Shown piece after piece: positions 43,939 to 53,472 of a stretch of 64,000 nucleotides of DNA. The position numbers and the translations under genes are program-made. Origin of the DNA: a virus; the IMG/VR virus record IMGVR_UViG_3300025736_000010, positions 1 to 64,000 of that record; one strand, given 5' to 3'. The stretch's first letter is position 1, and each line of letters starts with the position of its first letter. Below the pieces are notes generated by a model. It was not told the origin of the DNA. It worked only from the letters and a program-made list of their open reading frames with translations, and searched no databases.

Positions 43939-46275
43939 ATGAGCATAACAAGGAAAGACTTAGGCGAATGGGTGGTCGGGGATTTAACCGTCGCCGACGA
44001 CATGACAATCGGGGGGGATATTGATCTTGCTGGCGACATCGAGATCTTAGGACAATTTACTATTGTAGACACACTGGCTACTGGGAAAGCGTTCAGCGTT
44101 GACGTTGATGTTGCATTGGCTAGCGATGCGTATGTATATGGTATTGACGTAGACTTACAACAGACAGCAGCGTTTGCTGCCGGTACATGGTCTACTAGCG
44201 GCGGAATGATTGGTGTAAGATCCGATCTCCATGTTGATATGAAAATTACTGAGGCATACGCTGGATATTTTAATGTATACATAGATCCTGCGGCAACATG
44301 CACTCTAAACGACATGCTAGGTGTGTTCGGGCGAATAACGATTGTTGGCCCTGTTACAGCAGGTGCTGCGTCTAGCCAGATTGCTGCGTTACGCGGTAGC
44401 ATTGCCAACACGAGCACTGGAACTTACGATGGGCAGGTATTTGCACTGTCGTTGGACTACGGCTCTGATATCAATTATGGGAACACTACCGCGTTGATTT
44501 ATATGTGGACACATGGTAATGCGTATTGCGACTACGGAATGTATCTCGATAACTGGTCTCCGTACATGACGGCAGGTATTGCGTTGGCGGAAACAGCAGG
44601 ATCATCTCCAGCTATGGGCCATGGTATCTTAATCACGGCGGCCTGTACCACCGCAGCGATTCAAACCGGCGTAAGTGGAACTCCGGCAGGAGACACGATC
44701 TTCTACGGCACCACCGCTACAACCTATCTACATTGGGATGCAAGCGAAGACGATCTACTTCTAGTCGGAGCAGCAACTCAACTTGCTGTTGCTGGAGACA
44801 CAGACTCTTCAAGCACTACAACTGGTTCTCTGCGAACAGCAGGTGGGCTTGGTGTAGTTAAAACGCTGTATGTCGGAACTGGCGCAGATATTACAGGGAG
44901 CCTTGCGGTTGACGGCACTCTTGTTGTTCTTGATGGCGCTACGTCTACGCGAGAAATTAGTGCTGGATTTACGAGTCACGAATCTCCGGCGAACCGTTTT
45001 GGTCTAAATGCAACTGAATATATGCAGATTGCGACTGCCGTAACGACTGGAATTACTTTAATTACACATACGGGCTCAGGCGCTACTGTGACATGGACCG
45101 TCCCAACAATGAGTTTGGTTGCCAATACATCAGTTACTGGAACGCTTGGAGTTTCAGGCACGTTGTCCGCAGGATTGGACGCGACTGCTGGAACGATTGA
45201 ACTCTATCCTGGAACAACTAATACAGGAACGACTACAATCACTATGTCCGACAATACTGGCGATACTATCACGAATATCAACGTTGCTCTTCAGGCTGCC
45301 GCACGGACTTATACAATTCCTGACGCTGGCGCAGATGCTGCGTTCTTGATGACGGATTCTTACAAGACTTGGTGGCCTTTTGCTATCGGTCTTGCCGGTG
45401 AGGATACTGACGGGGCTGCAACTAATGGTGCTGGAATGGCTGGTGGCGTTGTAGATCTGACTACGCACACTTACAATACTGGTGCATATGGTGCAGCAGA
45501 TGTTATGTGTTTGGCTTACGACCATGGCACAACTACATGGGAAGACCTTAAAGCATCTAGTTCGTTGACAGGATGGACTGACGACTATCAGTTCCAACCG
45601 GATGCTGGATCTGAGGAAGCCAACGATGCGTTTGCTGTGGGAATGACTACTAGGTTCTGCGAGATTGCTTTTACTGATCTTTCGACGGGGTCTGGTGCCG
45701 TGGCGACATATTCTAACGATGCTGGCAAGTGGCAGTATTCTACTGGCGCAGGCACATGGTCTGATTTGACAGTGTACGATGGAACAGACTCGACAGCACA
45801 AGATGGCCTGCGGCCTCTTCAACGAATTGGGGCGATTTCGTTTGCTCCGCCTTCTGATTGGGCTACGGCTACTTATGATACCGACAAGACAGGATATTGG
45901 ATTCAGTGGGTTTGCACCGCCGCCGCGATCACTGCGTGTGGTGTTGCTGGCGCTGTTACGGTTCCTTGCGCTGTTATCCCGAATGCAGATGCCTTCGACA
46001 CTCCGTTCAAGGCAACTATCGGAGAAGTGCGAGCGACTGATATGGGCATTACAGTACATGACCAAATAGTAAAGTTTGTTGTTGGAAACTTTACCACAGG
46101 AATCTTCTCGCAAGAGTTTTCGTGGACTGCTTCTCAGTACAACGATACATTCACCCCCACAACGCCACTGGCTGTTGCTGCGGATGACATTGTCGGAATC
46201 TGTATTACTGATGATACAGCATCTACTGTGAACCCAGTGATTCAAATAGAGCTTGAGGCAACGTACTTAAACTAG
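43939..46275 (+). CDS. Large beta-rich structural protein (778 aa)
   Basis: TAGGAGTTGAGGCG precedes ATG 43939. Starts MSITRKDLGEWVVGD; the whole is Gly/Ala/Thr/Asp-rich and strand-forming, with segments such as TTTGSLRTAGGLGVVKTLYV and ITGSLAVDGTLVV seen in phage fibre and head-surface proteins. Residues about 440-560 and 600-778 look like separate domains. Likely a head fibre or surface protein, from its position after the capsid gene. Confidence 0.65.
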   Translation: MSITRKDLGEWVVGDLTVADDMTIGGDIDLAGDIEILGQFTIVDTLATGKAFSVDVDVALASDAYVYGIDVDLQQTAAFAAGTWSTSGGMIGVRSDLHVDMKITEAYAGYFNVYIDPAATCTLNDMLGVFGRITIVGPVTAGAASSQIAALRGSIANTSTGTYDGQVFALSLDYGSDINYGNTTALIYMWTHGNAYCDYGMYLDNWSPYMTAGIALAETAGSSPAMGHGILITAACTTAAIQTGVSGTPAGDTIFYGTTATTYLHWDASEDDLLLVGAATQLAVAGDTDSSSTTTGSLRTAGGLGVVKTLYVGTGADITGSLAVDGTLVVLDGATSTREISAGFTSHESPANRFGLNATEYMQIATAVTTGITLITHTGSGATVTWTVPTMSLVANTSVTGTLGVSGTLSAGLDATAGTIELYPGTTNTGTTTITMSDNTGDTITNINVALQAAARTYTIPDAGADAAFLMTDSYKTWWPFAIGLAGEDTDGAATNGAGMAGGVVDLTTHTYNTGAYGAADVMCLAYDHGTTTWEDLKASSSLTGWTDDYQFQPDAGSEEANDAFAVGMTTRFCEIAFTDLSTGSGAVATYSNDAGKWQYSTGAGTWSDLTVYDGTDSTAQDGLRPLQRIGAISFAPPSDWATATYDTDKTGYWIQWVCTAAAITACGVAGAVTVPCAVIPNADAFDTPFKATIGEVRATDMGITVHDQIVKFVVGNFTTGIFSQEFSWTASQYNDTFTPTTPLAVAADDIVGICITDDTASTVNPVIQIELEATYLN

Positions 46276-46282
46276 GATTAAC

Positions 46283-46306
46283 TGGCGGGGTGTAAAAGCC
46301 CCGTCA
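46283..46306 (+). terminator. Hairpin, weak terminator
   Basis: TGGCGGGG (46283-46290) pairs with CCCCGTCA (46299-46306) with one G-T pair; loop TGTAAAAG. The tail ATATTACC is poor in T, so termination may be partial. Confidence 0.5.
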
Positions 46307-46314
46307 ATATTACC

Positions 46315-46343
46315 TTGACAAACATGAAGATTTATAGTATAAT
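46315..46343 (+). promoter_or_regulatory. Sigma70-type promoter
   Basis: TTGACA (46315-46320), 17-bp spacer, TATAAT (46338-46343). Confidence 0.9.
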
Positions 46344-46379
46344 TGACATACAAATAAAAGTAGTAGGGAGAGTGAAAAG

Positions 46380-46850
46380 ATGTTGAAGGGTTTGAAAGTG
46401 CTTGACCGATGGAATCTTGTAAGCCTTTTGCCAGAAAAGGGCGGATTGCATACACAGCTTATTGTGCAGAAACTGCGTGAGAAGTTGTTGATGGATGCAG
46501 ATGAAGTAGAGGAACTTGGGCTAACTACTGGCGTGATTCACGAGGAGTGCGGAAACCCAGTACAGAACATTGGTTCAGAGTCGGAGCCGAAATACCACTG
46601 TCTCGTATGTGACAAGGTGATCACAGACACTAAAGGTTCTCCAGGACAAACTATATGGAATGCTGCAAAAGACGTTGGCGTCGATATAGAACTAAAAAAG
46701 GCAGAGCGCGGTATTTTTATTGAAGTATTTGCCGAGCTAGACAAGGGCGGGGAAGTAACACCACAACATGTTGCAGTTTGGAATTTACTGGAAAAGGGCT
46801 ACCCGAAAGCATTTACGCCGCCAGATAATGACGACGAAGAAGAGGAGTAA
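46380..46850 (+). CDS. Hypothetical protein (156 aa)
   Basis: AGGGAGAGTGAAAAG precedes ATG 46380. A middle HEECGNPVQ...YHCLVCDKVI gives C...CxxC, and the C-terminus is acidic (DNDDEEEE). No family recognised; position suggests a virion or assembly role. Confidence 0.6.
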   Translation: MLKGLKVLDRWNLVSLLPEKGGLHTQLIVQKLREKLLMDADEVEELGLTTGVIHEECGNPVQNIGSESEPKYHCLVCDKVITDTKGSPGQTIWNAAKDVGVDIELKKAERGIFIEVFAELDKGGEVTPQHVAVWNLLEKGYPKAFTPPDNDDEEEE

Positions 46851-46859
46851 TAACGAGAA

Positions 46860-47774
46860 ATGAAATATCCCAATAGGGACGAACTTATAGCTAAAGCGAA
46901 AGAGCTGCGGGAAGGCGGTCTTAGTTATAGGGCTATTGCCTCCGCGCTTGGCGTTAAAGCTCATATAACAATAATACACTGGCTAAATCCAGCAGTTCGT
47001 GCAAATAAAGCTCGGTATAGAGAAGAAAACAAGGATAAAGTTAGAGAACAAGACCGCATAAACTCTGCTCGTTGGTATAATGAAAATAAGGATAGGGCTA
47101 GAAAAACGCAAGAAGCTTATCGTCTTACTCACAAAGATGAATTAAGTGCATTAAACAAAAAGTATCGAGCTGGGCATAAAGATGAATTAAAAACAAAGAG
47201 GTCTCTATACTACGCCGAGAACAAAGATGAAATATGTGCTAATAGCCTGGCTTATTATTATGAACACAAGGACGAGTGTGATACCAGGAGTAGGCATTGG
47301 TTCTCAGAGCATAAAAACGATCCAGGATTGCTGGCAAAACGGAAAGAATATCAGGAAAGAAATAAGGGGAAAATACGTATTAGGAAGAAAGAATATAATA
47401 AAGTGCATAAACAAGAAATCCTCGAACGCAACAGAAAGAGGAAAACGCTGATAAAAACTGGAGATACGATAATAGAAGATCAATACAGTGCTGTTTGGGA
47501 AGAACAAAACGGATGTTGTTTTTATTGTGGAGAACCGATGATTCGCGATGGGAATTGCTATGCGGATAACTATTATAACGTTGAACACATAAATCCGATC
47601 TCAAATGGTGGCTGGCACCAACTAAGCAATATTGTGTATGCTTGTAGGAAATGTAACTCAAAAAAAGGCAAGAAATTAGTTGAGGTCTGGATGCCTGGCA
47701 TTATAAATAAAATCAGGTCTAATCCAAGGCTTAGATACGATATTGAAGAGGCGCACATGCGCTGGCTAGTATAG
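46860..47774 (+). CDS. HNH endonuclease with HTH and Lys/Tyr repeats (304 aa)
   Basis: ATG 46860. Residues 1-45 are a HTH (KAKELREGGLSYRAIASALG). Residues 50-195 are about ten units of the type Y-x-x-x-H-K-D-E-L. C-terminal HNH: GCCFYCGEPMI, YNVEHINPISNGGWHQLSN, ACRKCNSKKGKK. Related in build to 39152 and 61911. Confidence 0.82.
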   Translation: MKYPNRDELIAKAKELREGGLSYRAIASALGVKAHITIIHWLNPAVRANKARYREENKDKVREQDRINSARWYNENKDRARKTQEAYRLTHKDELSALNKKYRAGHKDELKTKRSLYYAENKDEICANSLAYYYEHKDECDTRSRHWFSEHKNDPGLLAKRKEYQERNKGKIRIRKKEYNKVHKQEILERNRKRKTLIKTGDTIIEDQYSAVWEEQNGCCFYCGEPMIRDGNCYADNYYNVEHINPISNGGWHQLSNIVYACRKCNSKKGKKLVEVWMPGIINKIRSNPRLRYDIEEAHMRWLV

Positions 47775-47784
47775 GAGGTATGAG

Positions 47785-47988
47785 ATGGCTAGAGGAAACG
47801 GACAAGGCCCTCAAGAGAGAGGCCCCAAAACTGGTAGAGGGCTTGGAGATTGCGAGCCTAAAACTGAAACAGAACGAACATCTGTTTATGAACGAGGAGC
47901 TGGAAATGGTGGCTGGCAGAGACAAGGTGGAGGGGGAAAGCGTGACGGATCTGGCGGCGGACGCGGGTTAAACCGACGAGGTCGATAA
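47785..47988 (+). CDS. Gly/Arg-rich DUF5320-like protein (67 aa)
   Basis: ATG 47785 is 6 bases after AGGAGG (47773-47778). MARGNGQGPQERGPKTGRGL... matches the start (M-x-R-G-x-x-x-G-P...G-P-x-T-G-R-G) of DUF5320 proteins; the rest is Gly/Arg-rich. The overlapping frame from ATG 47780 (63 aa) is possible but too close to the RBS. Confidence 0.6.
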   Translation: MARGNGQGPQERGPKTGRGLGDCEPKTETERTSVYERGAGNGGWQRQGGGGKRDGSGGGRGLNRRGR

Positions 47989-47990
47989 GT

Positions 47991-48266
47991 ATGACAGATA
48001 AGAAAAAGATGACGCCAGCGGGGATTTTACAAGCAATTCTTGGTGACGACCCTAAGACGATTATAAGCGCAATCAGGGGTAAACGCGCAAAGCGACTTGG
48101 AAAGAAAATTCCGCCGGATAAATATAAGAAGCGAACCGTTGGACTAAATAAAGACGGAAAGCCAGTTGTGAAGAAGACCGAATATACAAAGGTTCATTTG
48201 GATAAGGTTGCTGCCGCTAAAAAGGCCGCCGCTAAAAAGACTAAGAAAGTTAAGAAGGAGGAATAA
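47991..48266 (+). CDS. Lys/Ala-rich basic protein (91 aa)
   Basis: ATG 47991 two bases after the previous stop. N-terminal MTPAGILQAILGDDPKTI and a histone-like tail of Lys/Ala (AAAKKAAAKKTKKVKKEE). May bind DNA or an acidic head protein. No family. Confidence 0.6.
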   Translation: MTDKKKMTPAGILQAILGDDPKTIISAIRGKRAKRLGKKIPPDKYKKRTVGLNKDGKPVVKKTEYTKVHLDKVAAAKKAAAKKTKKVKKEE

Positions 48267-48267
48267 A

Positions 48268-48834
48268 ATGGGAATAGTAAAATACGGGTCAAAGCTTGTT
48301 ACAGGAAAATCGCAAAATAGCGGAGCGTCAGGCATTCCTGTAGGTACTGGCGTTACAGCAATTGATGGGTCTGGAGTTGTTCACAAAACTGTTATTGATC
48401 TCAGTTCTGTTGCAATGACTGGGACTGATAATACGATTATGTGGTTTGCGGAAGAAATATTTAATGCTCCCGCCGGAAGCACTCTGATTTTAGGCGCTAT
48501 TGCTGACCTAACGATCTTGGGATCGGACGGCGTAAAGACCGGAGCTGAAGGGGACTTTGGCCTCGGCTCAATAACCTGCGACGTTGCCGGGGCTCTTAGT
48601 GGCCTGGATCAAGATATAATTCCCAGCACTGGGATTACTCTTTCATCCTTCACAGTTGATGTTACAGGAAGGAGCGCGGCAATAATCAGTAGCGGCGCTC
48701 CATATGACGGCTCAAGCACTGCGACGAAGGTATGGCTCAATTGCATAATTGACTCAGGAGACTTCACGACTACTGGCGTACTTACAGTTACAGGTACTGT
48801 TACGCTTACATGGTGCAGCTTCGGCGACTACTAG
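48268..48834 (+). CDS. Beta-rich structural protein (188 aa)
   Basis: AAGGAGGAATAAA sets ATG 48268 (MGIVKYGSKLVTGKS). Thr/Ser/Gly-rich strand sequence throughout (AGALSGLDQDIIPSTGITL). It looks like a virion surface protein; identity unknown. Confidence 0.6.
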   Translation: MGIVKYGSKLVTGKSQNSGASGIPVGTGVTAIDGSGVVHKTVIDLSSVAMTGTDNTIMWFAEEIFNAPAGSTLILGAIADLTILGSDGVKTGAEGDFGLGSITCDVAGALSGLDQDIIPSTGITLSSFTVDVTGRSAAIISSGAPYDGSSTATKVWLNCIIDSGDFTTTGVLTVTGTVTLTWCSFGDY

Positions 48835-48847
48835 GAAGAGGTGAGCT

Positions 48848-49225
48848 ATGGCCAATGAAGTAACTAACGGAAAAGCAGGCTCGCTTAAAACGGTTACGTG
48901 GACAAACGCTACTACGACTAACGTTACTCCAGATACTGATTTTGAGATCGATTTACGCAATTCTGACTATTGCACAATCCAACTAGACTCTACAGCGACG
49001 GCGAGCACTTCTTCTAGTATTGATTGCAACGTGTGGGCTAGCAATGACGGCGTTGTGTGGGATACACTAGCGAGATGGGACGGATATGATACACTTGCGG
49101 ATAATAAAATCCATTCATTCGCAATTACTCTCGGTGCTGCGTTTGTCAGACTGCGTTTGGATAACAACACTGGCTCCAGTAGGGCAGATGTTACAGCTCG
49201 CGTATGGATTGGTTTGAAGAAATAG
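48848..49225 (+). CDS. Beta-rich structural protein (125 aa)
   Basis: AGAGGTGAGCT precedes ATG 48848. Ig-like strand pattern (TDFEIDLRNSDYCTIQLDST, then AFVRLRLDNNTGSSRADVT). Small virion decoration or fibre protein is likely. Confidence 0.6.
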   Translation: MANEVTNGKAGSLKTVTWTNATTTNVTPDTDFEIDLRNSDYCTIQLDSTATASTSSSIDCNVWASNDGVVWDTLARWDGYDTLADNKIHSFAITLGAAFVRLRLDNNTGSSRADVTARVWIGLKK

Positions 49226-49260
49226 TTTAGGCGCGGCTTAATTATAGCGACAGGAGACAG

Positions 49261-49563
49261 ATGGTAAGAATAAGGCCAGAACAGATTCGCGGACGAGTGC
49301 TATCGACTCCACCTACAAATCCGTCAGAAGAAGATCTCTATCTAGACGACGGAACAAATACAGCGTCTGGAACATTAGGATTTAGGCGATATGACGGAAG
49401 CGCGTGGGAAGATTTCGGCCTGCAATCTGGGGCTGGATCTGAAACACTTGAAGGGTTAACTGATGTTAGCATAACAAGCGTAGCTAATAGCAATCGTCTT
49501 GTTTATGATAGCGCGAGTAGCAAATGGAAAAACGAGGACGTTATTGATGGCGGAAGTTTCTAG
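49261..49563 (+). CDS. Short fibre-like protein (100 aa)
   Basis: ACAGGAGACAG precedes ATG 49261. GTLGFRRYDGSAWEDFG and LEGLTDVSITSVANSNRLVY are tail/head-fibre idioms. Ends VIDGGSF, as does the protein at 49591 (VIDGGAFV). Confidence 0.65.
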   Translation: MVRIRPEQIRGRVLSTPPTNPSEEDLYLDDGTNTASGTLGFRRYDGSAWEDFGLQSGAGSETLEGLTDVSITSVANSNRLVYDSASSKWKNEDVIDGGSF

Positions 49564-49590
49564 AAACAATATTAAAGGAGGATATGAATA

Positions 49591-51051
49591 ATGGCTAACC
49601 AGATCCAGATTATGAGAGGAACTGCTGCTAACCTAGTTACCAAGGGTAACCTTGCAGCAGGCGAGTTGGGGTTCAGTACAGATACATTCCAGATGCACGT
49701 TGGTAGTGGGGCTGCGAATTATGAGTTCGTGATGCACCAGCTGTTTGGCGCTCAATCGATTATAGCAGCTACCGCTGATAACACACCGGCAGAGTTGACT
49801 GTTGGAGAGCAAAGTGTTGTCGGGCGTATTACTAGCGGTAATGTAGCGGCATTGACAGGTGCAAACCTATGGACAATCCTTACCGGGCAGGCAGCTGCTG
49901 ATGTTTCGATGAATTCTCACAAACTTACAAGCGTAACCGACCCTACTGGCGCACAAGATGCAGCGACTAAAGCATACGTAGACGCTCTAGTTCAGGGATT
50001 AAAAATTCACGATGCTGTGGCGTGCGCTACAACTGCAAATATTTCATTGACTGCCGAACAGACTCTTGACGGAATCCTTACATCTACAAGCAGAGTGCTT
50101 GTTAAAGATCAGACAGCTCCAGAAGAGAATGGTATTTACGTGTCTGCTGCCGGTGCATGGGCTCGTGCTGCCGATATGGATGCTGCTGCTGAAGTGCCGC
50201 AATCATTCGCATTCGTTTCTGGGGGAACAACGCTAGGATCTACCGGATGGGCATGTACTGTTGATCCAGACGGTTTCGTACTCGATACGACAGCAATGCC
50301 TTGGGCGCAGTTCTCCAGCACTGGTTACGTTACAGCAAGCGCCGGATTAACAAAGACCGGCAACGATATTGCTCCCGATGGGAACCTTGAAGATCTAAAC
50401 ACAGTTGGCCCAGTAGATGGCGCTGATTACTTCTTGGCAGGAACTGCCGCTGGGGCGTTGGCGTGGGAAACTGGAGATACAGTTAGAACATCTCTTGGGT
50501 TAGCAATTGGAACAGATGTTCTTGCAGAGCAGACAATTGGTATTGCAAATGACAATCTATTAGAAGTAGACGGTACTCCATTAGATACAGAAGTAGCAGT
50601 GTTCACTGCAAATGGCATTAACGGTTTATCTAAGGCTGAGACAATGGCACACCTTTCTGCTGGCGCTACTGCTGATTTCTCGATGAACACTAATAAAATC
50701 ACCGCAGTAAAAGATCCGACGGCAGATCAAGACGCTGCTACTTTCAAGTGGGTTACTGATAACTTTGCTTCTGGTTCTGCCGGTGCAAATACAGCACTAA
50801 GCAACCTTGCAAGCGTTGCAATTAACCTACCGTTGCTTCCAGACGCAGCAGCTGCTGACGATTTCGGCTCTGCTACATTGCCGTTTAAGACAATGTTCTT
50901 TGCCGGTACCTCTGGAACTCCAGGCACGAATAATTTCCAATTAACTGGTGCAAGCACATCTGGAACGCGAACTGCGGCATTCCCAGATAAGTCTGGTTAT
51001 GTGCTAATAACAACAGCTGCAAGCGTTATTGACGGAGGAGCATTTGTATAA
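49591..51051 (+). CDS. Fibre-type structural protein (486 aa)
   Basis: AAAGGAGGATATGAATA precedes ATG 49591. Residues 1-90 (IQIMRGTAANLVTKGNLAAG, ELGFSTDTFQMHVGSGAANY) are shared with the protein at 51761 and look like a virion-attachment domain. Then SVTDPTGAQDAATKAYVDAL and VLVKDQTAPEENGIYVSA, typical fibre modules, the first one repeated near residue 375. Possible head or tail fibre. Confidence 0.75.
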   Translation: MANQIQIMRGTAANLVTKGNLAAGELGFSTDTFQMHVGSGAANYEFVMHQLFGAQSIIAATADNTPAELTVGEQSVVGRITSGNVAALTGANLWTILTGQAAADVSMNSHKLTSVTDPTGAQDAATKAYVDALVQGLKIHDAVACATTANISLTAEQTLDGILTSTSRVLVKDQTAPEENGIYVSAAGAWARAADMDAAAEVPQSFAFVSGGTTLGSTGWACTVDPDGFVLDTTAMPWAQFSSTGYVTASAGLTKTGNDIAPDGNLEDLNTVGPVDGADYFLAGTAAGALAWETGDTVRTSLGLAIGTDVLAEQTIGIANDNLLEVDGTPLDTEVAVFTANGINGLSKAETMAHLSAGATADFSMNTNKITAVKDPTADQDAATFKWVTDNFASGSAGANTALSNLASVAINLPLLPDAAAADDFGSATLPFKTMFFAGTSGTPGTNNFQLTGASTSGTRTAAFPDKSGYVLITTAASVIDGGAFV

Positions 51052-51054
51052 TAG

Positions 51055-51083
51055 TTGCAATTTAACTTATAATTGTGTATAAT
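51055..51083 (+). promoter_or_regulatory. Promoter
   Basis: TTGCAA (51055-51060), 17-bp spacer, TATAAT (51078-51083). The transcript begins with a hairpin, GGGGAGAG/CTCTCCCC (51091-51098, 51104-51111), which may protect the 5' end or act as a terminator for upstream RNA. Confidence 0.7.
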
Positions 51084-51143
51084 AACAAAAGGGGAGAGGC
51101 AATCTCTCCCCGATCTTAATAAATAAAAGGGAGGAGTATTAAT

Positions 51144-51761
51144 ATGATGGAAGAAGCAAAAATTAGCCAAGTAGCAAATGAAACGGCGAAGCCTGCTGGG
51201 ATGCCAATGCTAGTTACAGAGGATGACCTTCAGCTCGAAATTGGTAGGTGGGTTGTGGCCTCGCTCAACAAGGACAAAATCCTCAACCGCATGGTTGAAA
51301 TCCAGCAACAACAGTCGGCTGCCATTGCAAATATGAAGGCGACGATAGACGCAGCGGCTCCATTAGCTGAGTCTAACTCAAAGCTAGGCGCAAAGAATAA
51401 AGAACTTGGCGATGCAATAACAGCTGTGAGGGCTGAGGCCAAGGCTGGAATAGACGCCGCCAAGAACGAGGCTAATGCAATAGTTGCAACAGCTAAGTCT
51501 GAATCTAAGGCGATGATAGCAACTGCTAAAAATGATGCAACAGCAAGTATATCTGCCGCTAAAGCAGACTCTGATGCAAGAGTAGTTATAGCAGAAGAAG
51601 ATGCTGGCGCTAAAGCGGACGCAGAGGTAGTTGCAGTTAAAGAAGAAGCTAGAAAATTAGCGGATGAGGCTACAGAGAAACTAGAAAAGCAAGAGAAGAT
51701 AATCGTTGATTTGAAAGCAAAGTTGGCAAAATTAAAGCCAGCTAAAAAGAGGAAGAAGTAA
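51144..51761 (+). CDS. Ala-rich coiled-coil protein (205 aa)
   Basis: AGGGAGGAGTATTA precedes ATG 51144. From residue 50 on it is Ala/Lys/Asp/Glu-rich heptads (IVATAKSESKAMIATAKNDA), ending in KPAKKRKK. Possibly a rod linking the fibre proteins encoded on both sides. Confidence 0.65.
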   Translation: MMEEAKISQVANETAKPAGMPMLVTEDDLQLEIGRWVVASLNKDKILNRMVEIQQQQSAAIANMKATIDAAAPLAESNSKLGAKNKELGDAITAVRAEAKAGIDAAKNEANAIVATAKSESKAMIATAKNDATASISAAKADSDARVVIAEEDAGAKADAEVVAVKEEARKLADEATEKLEKQEKIIVDLKAKLAKLKPAKKRKK

Positions 51762-52501
51762 TGTCAAATACAGTAAAGATTCGTAGTGGGACAGCGGCTA
51801 ACCTTGTGACACTGGGGGCGCTTGAGGCAAGTGAACTTGGACGCGAGACAGACACAGACAAGGTATATATTGGAGATGGGGCTGCTAATCATGAGTTCGT
51901 TATGCACGATCTGTTTGATGCTCAGAGTGTCTTGGCAGCTACCGCTGATAATACTCCTGTGAAACTTACAATTGACGAACAAACAGTCGTAGGAAGGATC
52001 ACAAGTGGCAATGTCGCAGCGTTGACAGTAGCACAGCTTCAGACGCTGGTACTGTCTGCGAACTTACCTGAGAACGTGACGATCAAGCTAGATCCAATTC
52101 TCAGTGCGGATACGAAGTGGACAGGTACTACTCGTGATGTGGTAGCTGGAACAACTGCTCTTGTCTACGGATACTGTTACTACATGGCTGCTACCGGGAA
52201 ATGGGAACTGACAAACGCTACTGCGATAGCCACTTCTCATGGTGAGGTTGGTATGTGCGTTGTCGCTGCTGCGACAGATGCGACCGGCACGTTGTTGATG
52301 AGTGGAATGATTCGTGCAGATGATGAGTTTGATACATTCACCAAGGGTAGTGACATCTTCTTGAGTGCTGCTAATGCCGGGAAGTTGACAGAAACAGCGC
52401 CTACAGGCACAACTGACTTCGTTGTGAGGATCGTGGCGGCAGCTCCAACGGCTGACAGCATATCGTTCACTGGCGAACAGGCATACGCGACATTGGCATA
52501 G
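51761..52501 (+). CDS. Fibre-type protein sharing N-terminal module (246 aa)
   Basis: ATG 51761 shares its A with the previous TAA. Residues 1-90 (VKIRSGTAANLVTLGALEAS, ELGRETDTDKVYIGDGAANH) are about 60% identical by eye to the start of the protein at 49591. The remainder is a capsid-fibre-like beta domain (KGSDIFLSAANAGKLTETAP). Confidence 0.7.
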   Translation: MSNTVKIRSGTAANLVTLGALEASELGRETDTDKVYIGDGAANHEFVMHDLFDAQSVLAATADNTPVKLTIDEQTVVGRITSGNVAALTVAQLQTLVLSANLPENVTIKLDPILSADTKWTGTTRDVVAGTTALVYGYCYYMAATGKWELTNATAIATSHGEVGMCVVAAATDATGTLLMSGMIRADDEFDTFTKGSDIFLSAANAGKLTETAPTGTTDFVVRIVAAAPTADSISFTGEQAYATLA

Positions 52502-52511
52502 GAGATAGATA

Positions 52512-52715
52512 ATGAATGGCAAGAAAGAAATAAGTCGAGATAACATACAAGCCGGCCGTAAAGCTGTTGACGCTTACCGTGAAGCCCACGCGAAACTTCA
52601 TGCAGGCGGTTGGCACAAGGGCATATCCGAGGATCACGCGCCGCTTTTGGAGAAGCTTGTCGCCACCCTTGAGAAACTGGGCATCACTTCGATTGAGAGG
52701 TTAAAATGGAGTTAG
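52512..52715 (+). CDS. Small helical protein (67 aa)
   Basis: TAGGAGATAGATA precedes ATG 52512. Basic helices (KAVDAYREAHAKLHAGGWHK). Overlaps the next start by 10 bases. No family. Confidence 0.6.
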   Translation: MNGKKEISRDNIQAGRKAVDAYREAHAKLHAGGWHKGISEDHAPLLEKLVATLEKLGITSIERLKWS

Positions 52716-53449
52716 TCAAGCGAGAAACCTGCCAAGAATACTTTGAACGCCGCCTGCGAGAGGGCTGGAAATGCATCAGCCTTGAGGGGTATAATGCTGT
52801 CCTTTTGTCTCCTGATGGTATCAGGCGGGAACTTGACCTAAGGAATGACGTTGAAACCCTTAGACCCAGTGGAGGTTCCTTTGCCACGTTTGGTTATTAT
52901 GATGGTAGTTATCATGGTGGCCTGCGAGAGGAGAATTGGAAACAGGTTGATGAGGTTACTGCTGATGACGATGCCACTTTTGTATATCAGGCTATTACGG
53001 CATGGTCCGAAGACCACTATACATTTCCAGCCCATTCTGATGGTTCAGGGACTATCAACAATATTAAAGTATACTGTCGTATGGTTGGACTCGGGGGAAC
53101 AGAACAGAGTAAATGTGTAGCTTATGTTAATAGCGTTTTATATTACGGGGACGTAGAGACTTTAACTACGTCTTGGGCATCTTATTCCAAGACATGGACC
53201 AAAAACCCTAATACAGGACTTGATTGGACTTGGGATAATATAGATGCTTTAATAATTGGTGTTGCCCTTAATAACAATAACGGCACGGTGGCAAAATGCA
53301 CCCAAGTCTATGTTGAGGTTGATTACACGGCGTCTGGAGCAACCAGCATAAAAACAGTCCTCGGCGTACCAATTGCCGACATCAAGACAATCATGGGAGT
53401 GCCTATCGCCAATGTGAAGTCATTCCTTGGAGTATCGAATGTTAGTTAG
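52706..53449 (+). CDS. Structural protein with C-terminal LGVPIA repeats (247 aa)
   Basis: GAGAGGTTAAA precedes ATG 52706. A jelly-roll-like middle (YTFPAHSDGSGTINNIKVYC) and three C-terminal repeats IKTVLGVPIAD / IKTIMGVPIAN / VKSFLGVSNV, an idiom of phage surface proteins. Confidence 0.65.
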   Translation: MELVKRETCQEYFERRLREGWKCISLEGYNAVLLSPDGIRRELDLRNDVETLRPSGGSFATFGYYDGSYHGGLREENWKQVDEVTADDDATFVYQAITAWSEDHYTFPAHSDGSGTINNIKVYCRMVGLGGTEQSKCVAYVNSVLYYGDVETLTTSWASYSKTWTKNPNTGLDWTWDNIDALIIGVALNNNNGTVAKCTQVYVEVDYTASGATSIKTVLGVPIADIKTIMGVPIANVKSFLGVSNVS

Positions 53450-53472
53450 GACAAATATAGGAGGTAATTAAA

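Noticed and set aside
45154-46245. Long minus-strand open frame opposite the 778-residue structural gene
   Set aside because: Low-complexity Ser/Arg-rich shadow produced by the codon bias of the plus-strand gene; no RBS or start context.
47780-47971. Alternative 63-codon frame MRWLEETDKALKRE...
   Set aside because: Its ATG is one base from the RBS, whereas ATG 47785 in the other frame has ideal spacing and a recognisable DUF5320-like start. Kept as a minor possibility.
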